Assembly (NCBI GenBank): GCA_026770595.1
Contig: MU634693.1
Coordinates: 1 to 10,755 of the forward strand
Direction: 5' to 3'
DNA length: 10,755 nucleotides
DNA from: Ochromonadaceae sp. CCMP2298
Taxonomy: Eukaryota > Sar > Synurophyceae > Ochromonadales > Ochromonadaceae
How positions within the stretch are numbered: position 1 is the first letter of the stretch; each line of letters opens with the position of its first letter. Positions 5,932 to 10,755 of this stretch are shown in pieces. The notes beneath the pieces were generated by a model. The model had not been told where the DNA came from and did no database searches. It saw only the letters and a list, made by a program, of their open reading frames with translations. A program made the position numbers and the translations under genes.

Positions 5932-8900
5932 TTAAAAGACCCTCATTTGCGACGCGATGTTGGCGGGGTTTCCGGGTCTGCTGAACGTCAGCATCTGCAG
6001 GTTGATCACCTGCGCCTCGAAGCCTGCCTCGCAGTAGCAGAAGTACAGCGTCCAGAGGCGAATGAAGGTATCGTCGAACCCCAGTGAGCGCACTTTCGGC
6101 ACGGCTGCAGTGAAGCGGTATCTCCAGCGGCGAAGGGTTTCGGCATAGTGGAGGTTGGAATTGCAGCAGCTGTCCATGTGCATAGTGGAATTCTCAGCCA
6201 TAGCCGTCAGCAGTGCAGAGAGGGAGGGGCAGCAGCCGCCGGGGAATATGAGGGTGTTGATGAAGTCGGCGGACTTGACGTAGGCGGGGTAGCGCGAGTC
6301 GGGCATGGTAATAGCCTGCATTACCATCTTCCCGTCCGTGGCGAGCAGGCTGTCCATGCAGGCGAAGAAGCTGCCCAGGTAGTTGTGTCCCACTGCCTCG
6401 ATCATCTCGCAGCTCACAATACGGTCGAATTTCCGCCCGGACTTTGCGAACACGCGGTAGTCCTGCAGTTCGAAGGAAATCAGGTGCTCCAGGCCCATCC
6501 CCCTAACCCTCTCCTCCGCCAGCGCCTTCTGCTCCACAGAGAGGGTTATTCCCACCACTTTGCAGCCGTACTTCTGCGCGGCGCGGATGGAGATGCCGCC
6601 CCAGCCGAAGCCTACATCGAGCAGGGTAGTGGTGGGGGAGATGGGCTCCAGCCGAGCCAGCAGGGCGTCGATCTTCCGTACCTGTGCGTCGGCCAGGGAG
6701 CCCGTAAAGCGCACAGAAGGTACTCCGGAGATATCTACGACCTCTGACTCGAACAGTCCGCTGCTGTACATCATCGTCTCCTTGTCCAGGAAGGTGCAGA
6801 ACAGCTCGTTGGATAGATCGTAGTGGGCGTGGATATTGGAGCGGGAGTTTGCGATGGTGTTGTCCATGATTAATTTGAACCACAGATTGTTGAAGAACGA
6901 ACCAGCCCAGGCAGAGGCCATGTCTCTAGCGTCCATGCCGCCCTTAGTGGCAACCTTGCCGGTGGGCATGTTGTCGATGAGCAATAGGAGGTAGGTGACG
7001 AGGCCGTCGTTGGCGTCTTTGTTCTTGGAGCTGACTACATCCCACTCGCCGGCGATGTAGGAGCGAGCCATGCCTACCCAGGAGAAGGGGGAGAGGGAGG
7101 AGAGAGAGAGTGAGGGGGTAGGGAGAGGGAGGTGAGAGAGGAGAGAGAGGAGGAGGACGAAGGGTAAAGGAGGGGGGTTGACACAACCACACACTCTAAC
7201 GCCACACCGTACCTAGGTCTGCCTCCAGTGCAAGGCGCACGAAGAACCAGTTGTTGCGCACACGCAGGCGGCACTCGGACGAACGCATGGCCTGTAGTGT
7301 GGGAGTGCTTAGCACCAGCGCCCCTTCTGCGCCTACGCCCTTGCCGCCTGCGCCGTAACCGAGGGTGGACTGCTGGCTGCCGTTGATCTTGTACGTCCAG
7401 CCGTTGGGCAGCAGGATGGACAGCCGGCCACGCTGCAAGGCTTTCGCCAGGAATTTCAGCACCTCTCGGGTGCACAGGGTCTCGAAAGCCCACAGCAGCG
7501 GGCGCCTCACCAGACTCCGTAGGAAGGCAAAGAGACCCCTGGGCGCGGGGGCGGCGGGCACGACGGCGCAATCCTCGGCCTCCTCCTCTTTCAGGGAAGC
7601 CAGCTTGTCCGCCCAGGGCAGGGGCTTGCCCGACACTGCTACAGCCACCTCCAGGCCGCTGCGGAAGCCGTCCTCGTGAAAGCCGTAGCCCATCCAGGCC
7701 CCGCAAAAGTACGTACCGTTAGCCCCCTGCATCTGGGCCACCCGCCTTTGCGCCTTGACAGCCTGCACGGTGTACTGAGGGTGGGCGTAGTCGAAGCGCG
7801 CGAAGATCTTGTCTGCGGCGGGCTTGGGGGCGGGGGTAAGGCTGACCAGGATGGGCTTCTTGTGCTCTAGGCTTTGCAACTTGTTGAGCCAATAGGTGAC
7901 GAACACGGGCTTTGCCTTGTCGGTAGCGCCAGTCTTTGTGATATAGTTCCAGCTGGTCCAGGCGGCCTTGGACTTAGGCATGAGAGCCTCGTCGCAGTGT
8001 ACGTACGTATCGTTGTTGGCATAGTGGAAAGCGCCTAGGTAGAGGCGCTCGTCATCAGAGGCCGCCGCCCCCAGCACCTCCAGCGCTTGGTCGGGATGGC
8101 AGGCGAAAATCACCTCGTCGAATTGCTCAGTCTTCCCGTCCGAGCACGTTACGGTAATACGGTGGGCGTTGTCGGGCGGGGGCTGCACGGGGTTGCGGTG
8201 AAATTCTACGATTTTTTTGCCCGTGTGCAAGCGGGGACCAAGCTCCGCCACGACTTTCTTTACGTACTCCTGGCTACGGTTTTTGGGCGTCATCCACTGG
8301 ATATTCTCGGACACCTGTAGGAGCAGATGGCTGTGGATGTGTGATGTGTGTGGTGGAAGGGGTAGGTCAGTGATGAGTAGTGTATAGTGTGTGGTAGAAG
8401 AGGTGAGGGGCGAGACTTGTTTTGTTGATGTGAGCATGAACATGTCTGTGCATGTGGATGGGCATGTGCATGTGTATGTGCATGTGTATAGGCATCTGCG
8501 CTACTGACTCACTTGTCCAGGAAGCGGAACAGCGAGGCTGCCGGGAATCCAAGCATGTCACCCCCGCTCGCGCTCCAGATCGCCGCCGTCATGGGGATGA
8601 GGTAGTAGTCCTTGAAGGAGTCGGAGAAGCCGTGCTTTGCGAGGAACTCACCTGTGGTGAGGCCTTTCTGGTCGTCCTCGGACAGGGCCAGGAAGGCGGT
8701 AGCGGCGGTGTTGAAAGAGAAGACGTCGCGCATCATGCGGTAGAACTTGGGGTTCACGATGTTAGACGGGGTGGCCATCAGACCAGCTAGGGAGTCAGAG
8801 CACCATTCGAACTTGCCGTCGTCTGCTGAGACGCTGAAGCCCATGCAGGTCTCCACGCCCTCCACGCCCAGCTCCGCAAAGAAGGCGCACAGATTGGGGT

Positions 8901-9251
8901 AGTTCAAAGTGTTGTAGACCATAAAGCCCGTGTCCACGTCGACGCCATCCGCTTTCGTGTCAGGATTGGTGAGAAGTGGGTGAGATTGGGGATAGTACAT
9001 AGGATGGTGTGAGATACCGATGTGGTAAGACAAGACATCTTACCCGAAATGGTGTTTGCATGGCCTCCCACTCGGTCGTCAGACTCGTAGAGCGTCACAT
9101 CGACGCCCGCTCTGTTCAGGTGCCACGCCGTGCCGAGTCCTGCGCATCCCGCCCCAACGACCAGTACCTTTTTCGTGGGCGACACGTCACAAGAAGAGGA
9201 AAGGACTGAGGATGCTACGGCCCTGCGCTGCTTCACCATCGTTACGTGCAT
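5932..9251 (-). CDS. Bifunctional plant-type cyclopropane-fatty-acyl-phospholipid synthase with N-terminal FAD oxidoreductase domain (4 exons)
   Basis: The CDS is 9251-9044, 8951-8513, 8330-7213 and 7073-5932, total 2,907 bases, 968 residues plus TAA. All introns are GT-AG and the phases agree (1, 2, 1). Residues 28-450 resemble FAD amine-oxidase proteins: dinucleotide motif G-A-G-C-A-G (33-38), acidic E56, G-G-H (62-64), D-G-V-D-V-D-T-G-F (71-79) and a C-terminal [14 protein letters not shown] block (424-437). An Ala/Pro/Glu linker (about 463-482) leads to the synthase: H-Y-D-L-S-N-E-L-F (672-680), SAM-binding G-F-G-W-G-G (743-748), [10 protein letters not shown] (809-818), F-P-G-G-C (865-869) and F-S-R-P-G-N (952-957). 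The synthase moves a methylene from SAM onto cis double bonds of phospholipid acyl chains; the FAD domain's role is not settled. No DUF1365 segment lies between. The start is the first ATG in the frame; M5 is an alternative. The N-terminus is basic and Ser/Ala-rich, possibly targeting. Confidence 0.88.
7074..7212 (-). other. Intron 3 of the cyclopropane synthase gene (139 nt, phase 1), extremely pyrimidine-rich
   Basis: The donor is CCTAG|GTACGG and the acceptor TGGGTAG|GCATG. Splicing yields [14 protein letters not shown], the conserved synthase entry motif. From about 7170 down to 7080 the sense strand is almost entirely C and T, so the polypyrimidine tract covers most of the intron. Confidence 0.88.
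8331..8512 (-). other. Intron 2 of the cyclopropane synthase gene (182 nt, phase 2) with CATGTG-type repeat
   Basis: The donor is GACAA|GTGAGT, with an in-frame TGA immediately at the junction, and the acceptor is CATCCACAG|CCATC. I chose this AG over the CTACAG 21 bases further into the exon because only it keeps the frame (phase 2) and gives D-N-H-L-L-L-Q, matching the plant N-H-x-L-L-Q pattern. The intron holds an irregular array of CATGTG/CATGTA hexamers (plus strand about 8430-8490). Confidence 0.85.
8952..9043 (-). other. Intron 1 of the cyclopropane synthase gene (92 nt, phase 1)
   Basis: The donor is TCGG|GTAAGA and the acceptor CACGAAAG|CGG. Removing it joins G-G-H-A-N-T-I-S to [10 protein letters not shown], which restores the contiguous family pattern after the FAD motif. 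The unspliced frame instead reads through non-conserved residues. Confidence 0.85.
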
Positions 9252-9362
9252 CCTCAACACTCACACGTGACAAGAATCAGGCACTTTAACGCGCAGAGTG
9301 TGCACAGATCTCTGACCCTACCTGCACCATTCTTAGGAGATGGACGGATGAGCTGGCGAAGA

Positions 9363-9370
9363 TTATTATA
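9363..9370 (-). promoter_or_regulatory. Possible TATA-like element of the cyclopropane synthase gene
   Basis: TATAATAA on the minus strand lies about 112 bases upstream of the ATG at 9251, a plausible distance for a short 5' untranslated region. There is no other supporting evidence, and such strings are common in this AT-rich spacer. Confidence 0.2.
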
Positions 9371-9431
9371 AGATCGTTCCCACGGGCCTGTATTTTCATC
9401 GGAAGCCAAAATTATTCCTTTTCTGGCCTGC

Positions 9432-9571
9432 CAAAAGCGCCTAAATGAGAGATATTTTGCACCAAATTCGGTTTTCGCGACGAGAATTTGTTTCGAATGA
9501 TCTTCGATTCGACTCCAAACTCTAGTTGCGGGGTTTTCTGTATCAAAATTTCTTTCATTTAGGCGCTTTTG
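9432..9571. mobile_element. Second fold-back inverted repeat, upstream of the cyclopropane synthase gene
   Basis: CAAAAGCGCCTAAATGA (9432-9448) is matched exactly, inverted, at 9555-9571. With a few mismatches the pairing extends inward to 9459 and 9544 (ending ATTTTG / CAAAAT). The spacer of about 84 bases holds no coding frame. Weaker similarity continues outward (TTATT...GGC). The core CCAAAAGCGCCTAAA resembles CCAAAAACGCCCTAA of the element at 5248-5499. A non-autonomous transposon remnant of the same family is inferred. Confidence 0.55.
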
Positions 9572-9606
9572 CCTGTGAAATAAGAACCCACCTCAAAACT
9601 ATGGCA

Positions 9607-9653
9607 GTTCCATTACAAAACCCAGTTCCTGTGGTCTGGGTTTTCCATGGAAC
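9607..9653. other. Hairpin followed by an A-tract
   Basis: GTTCCAT (9607-9613) pairs with ATGGAAC (9647-9653), and AAAACCCAG (9617-9625) pairs with CTGGGTTTT (9636-9644), with a 10-base loop. An A-run follows immediately to about 9664. It resembles the end of a short transposed element or a foldable transcript end; no gene is identified that it would serve. Confidence 0.5.
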
Positions 9654-9840
9654 AAAAAAAAAAAGAAGGGCAGAAGCCAGAAAGCCGAATCTGGTTTCGA
9701 TGACTAGTACAGTATTCATTTTCTCTTTATGACGTCCATTTTCTTCCATTCAATCAGCAGTTCACACACTACCGTACACGACCATTTTCTTTGTAACTCT
9801 TTACTAAACAGTTTAGCCTATATGTTAGGACCGCTTTCCT

Positions 9841-9864
9841 CCCCCTATCCCCCTATCCCCCTAC
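9841..9864. repeat. Octamer tandem repeat, 3 units
   Basis: CCCCCTAT, CCCCCTAT, CCCCCTAC run head to tail. A short simple-sequence array in the spacer; no function is indicated. Confidence 0.8.
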
Positions 9865-10067
9865 TAGCTGGCTGATACTGGTGGTCATGATTTTGATACT
9901 ACCCGATCGTGATATTAAAAAACCCAGGATGTCACGACATCAAACGGAAATATCAGCGCGGAGATCGTGACTTCGACACAGTTTTTTTTAGTTACAGTCC
10001 GGCCATCTTTCGTACAGGTACTGCCAGAAGAATGTGATTAGATTGTGAGAAAATAAGTTAGTGAATT

Positions 10068-10310
10068 CCAAATAGTACGTACTGGTTTTTTTAATGGGTT
10101 TTCTAATGGGGGCCCCAGACAAACGGTAGGTGGATTTTTATTTTCTGTCTGGGATTTTACGCTGTTAACGGTGTTTTTTGTTCTTTCTCGCCAAATAGTA
10201 CGTACTGGGTTTTTTAATGGGTTTTTAATGCATGCCCCAGACAAACGGTAGGGGTTTTTATTCTATGTCTGAGATTTTACGCTCTTAACGGTGTTTTTTG
10301 TTCTTTCTCT
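10068..10310. repeat. Tandem duplication, two units of about 123 bp
   Basis: Copy 1 is 10068-10190 and copy 2 is 10191-10310. Both start CCAAATAGTACGTACTGG and end TTTTTTGTTCTTTCTC, with a few substitutions and small indels. Each contains the palindrome AGTACGTACT, an inverted pair CCAGACA...TGTCTG(G/A), an ACGCTSTTAACGGTG block and terminal pyrimidine runs. It sits 140-380 bases upstream of the ATG at 10451. It could be promoter modules, an intron expansion or a transposon subterminal repeat. Confidence 0.85.
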
Positions 10311-10319
10311 GACCAGCAG
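10299..10319 (+). promoter_or_regulatory. Candidate 3' splice site upstream of the last gene
   Basis: A pyrimidine-rich run (TGTTCTTTCTCTGA) leads to CCAG and GCAG at 10315-10319, just after the second tandem copy, and the GC content rises from here on. An acceptor ending an intron in the 5' untranslated region would fit. In-frame coding across it is excluded by TAG at 10406-10408. Confidence 0.3.
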
Positions 10320-10450
10320 GCGACACTTCCAGAATCCGCACTTCCTGCCCAACTTTGTTTGTGGGGGCAGAGCCTATCCCGCAAGCTGTCATCATCTATC
10401 CCCAGTAGCATTCCGACTTCAGGCACTACAGAGTCTGCAGCGGAGGAGCC

Positions 10451-10755
10451 ATGTGGGAGCAAGCTGTCCGAGAGTACCTGGCCGGGCTGCAGCCGCGCGT
10501 AAACACTACTCCTGGCGCAGCGCGAAAGCTTCTGCCAGAGGCGGAGATCCATGGGCCGCCTCCCCTTGCTCGACTGTTTCAGATAGCCACGCCTGCTCCC
10601 TTTGATTCAGAACCCTTCCGCAATGCATACATGGCCGCTCTCGGGTGGCAGAACTACATGGGGGCAGGTGACTCCATCGGGTGGACGTTCCGATGTCTCC
10701 TCTGGCTCAAGGATCAACCGGATCCAGACTCGGCAAACCTCCCACAGTTCATCTT
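10451..10755 (+). CDS. Unrecognised protein, N-terminal 101 residues (3' truncated by the window)
   Basis: An ATG in good context (GGAGCCATGT) opens a frame that stays open to the last base, 101 codons plus two bases. The nearest upstream in-frame stop is TAG at 10406-10408, so this is the likely start. The protein begins M-W-E-Q-A-V-R-E-Y-L-A-G-L and has a Pro-rich middle (H-G-P-P-P-L-A-R-L-F). An aromatic-rich part follows, with four tryptophans across the fragment (for example G-W-Q-N-Y-M-G-A and G-W-T-F-R-C-L-L-W-L-K). The mix of Trp, Phe, Leu and charged residues looks like a folded domain, unlike the low-complexity shadows elsewhere. No signal peptide or membrane segment is seen. I do not recognise the family. 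A retrotransposon gag-type protein cannot be excluded given the repeats just upstream. Confidence 0.6.
   Translation, partial: MWEQAVREYLAGLQPRVNTTPGAARKLLPEAEIHGPPPLARLFQIATPAPFDSEPFRNAYMAALGWQNYMGAGDSIGWTFRCLLWLKDQPDPDSANLPQFI

Larger units (their letters stand above)
9252..10450. other. Head-to-head intergenic region between the cyclopropane synthase gene and the last gene
   Basis: The flanking genes diverge, so both promoters should be here. The region holds the second inverted repeat, a hairpin with A-tract, an octamer array, an inverted pair GATGTC-AC-GACATC near 9929-9942, and the 123-bp tandem duplication. From about 10320 the DNA turns GC-rich, as in coding or transcribed leader sequence. 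No RNA gene or coding-like frame is seen between 9252 and 10320. Confidence 0.55.

Noticed and set aside
6148-6747. 199-codon plus-strand open frame
   Set aside because: It lies wholly antisense to the well-supported cyclopropane synthase exon 4 and has no recognisable motif.
7074-7706. 210-codon minus-strand frame across exon 3 and intron 3
   Set aside because: It is out of frame with the conserved protein, and its product is Arg/Gly/Pro low complexity running into the pyrimidine tract.
8310-8316. Alternative acceptor CTACAG for intron 2
   Set aside because: It would shift the frame with the GTGAGT donor and remove the conserved N-H-x-L-L-Q segment; the CATCCACAG site at 8331 keeps both.
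9841-9864. C-rich octamers as a telomere-like or CRISPR-like repeat
   Set aside because: Only three short units, no spacers, and a unit unlike known telomere repeats; simple-sequence DNA is enough to explain it.
10038-10244. 68-codon minus-strand frame in the 123-bp repeats
   Set aside because: The coding appearance comes from the tandem duplication, so the peptide repeats itself; no other evidence.
1-10755. tRNA, rRNA, CRISPR or prokaryotic operon signals
   Set aside because: No cloverleaf, rRNA core, or regular repeat-spacer array was seen, and introns show the locus is eukaryotic.

Overview
The window looks like nuclear DNA of a eukaryote, most likely a stramenopile (heterokont alga or relative). 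Three things point this way. Spliceosomal GT-AG introns interrupt one gene. The first bases encode a Q-P-S-G-Q-P-S-S-A-P-S tract, a style I associate with stramenopile surface proteins. A plant-type FAD/cyclopropane synthase fusion is present. The taxon is an inference; no rRNA or organelle marker is available. Coding DNA is GC-rich and the spacers are AT-rich.

Layout. (1) 3-3887 (+): the 3' part of a gene for a single-pass membrane protein with a glycosylatable ectodomain and a cytoplasmic tail of about 1,050 residues that looks disordered. The tail carries a repeated F-x-x-P-K motif, many basophilic-kinase-like serines and a candidate SILK...RVxF protein phosphatase 1 docking pair. (2) 3888-4302: tail-to-tail spacer starting with a 7-bp minisatellite. 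(3) 4303-5112 (-): intronless ankyrin-repeat protein. (4) 5113-5931: AT-rich spacer with a fold-back inverted-repeat element. (5) 5932-9251 (-): a four-exon gene, assembled here from splice sites and reading phases, for a 968-residue fusion of an FAD amine-oxidase-like domain and an S-adenosylmethionine-dependent cyclopropane-fatty-acid synthase. (6) 9252-10450: spacer with a second inverted repeat, a hairpin, an octamer repeat and a 123-bp tandem duplication. (7) 10451-10755 (+): the 5' end of an unrecognised gene that runs off the window.

The genes do not form an obvious pathway. Only the cyclopropane synthase has a clear enzymatic role, in membrane lipid modification. The two fold-back elements on either side of it share a CCAAAANCGCC(Y)TAA core. 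The most novel material is the linear-motif architecture of the first protein's tail, the repeat pair around the lipid gene and the 123-bp duplication before the last gene.
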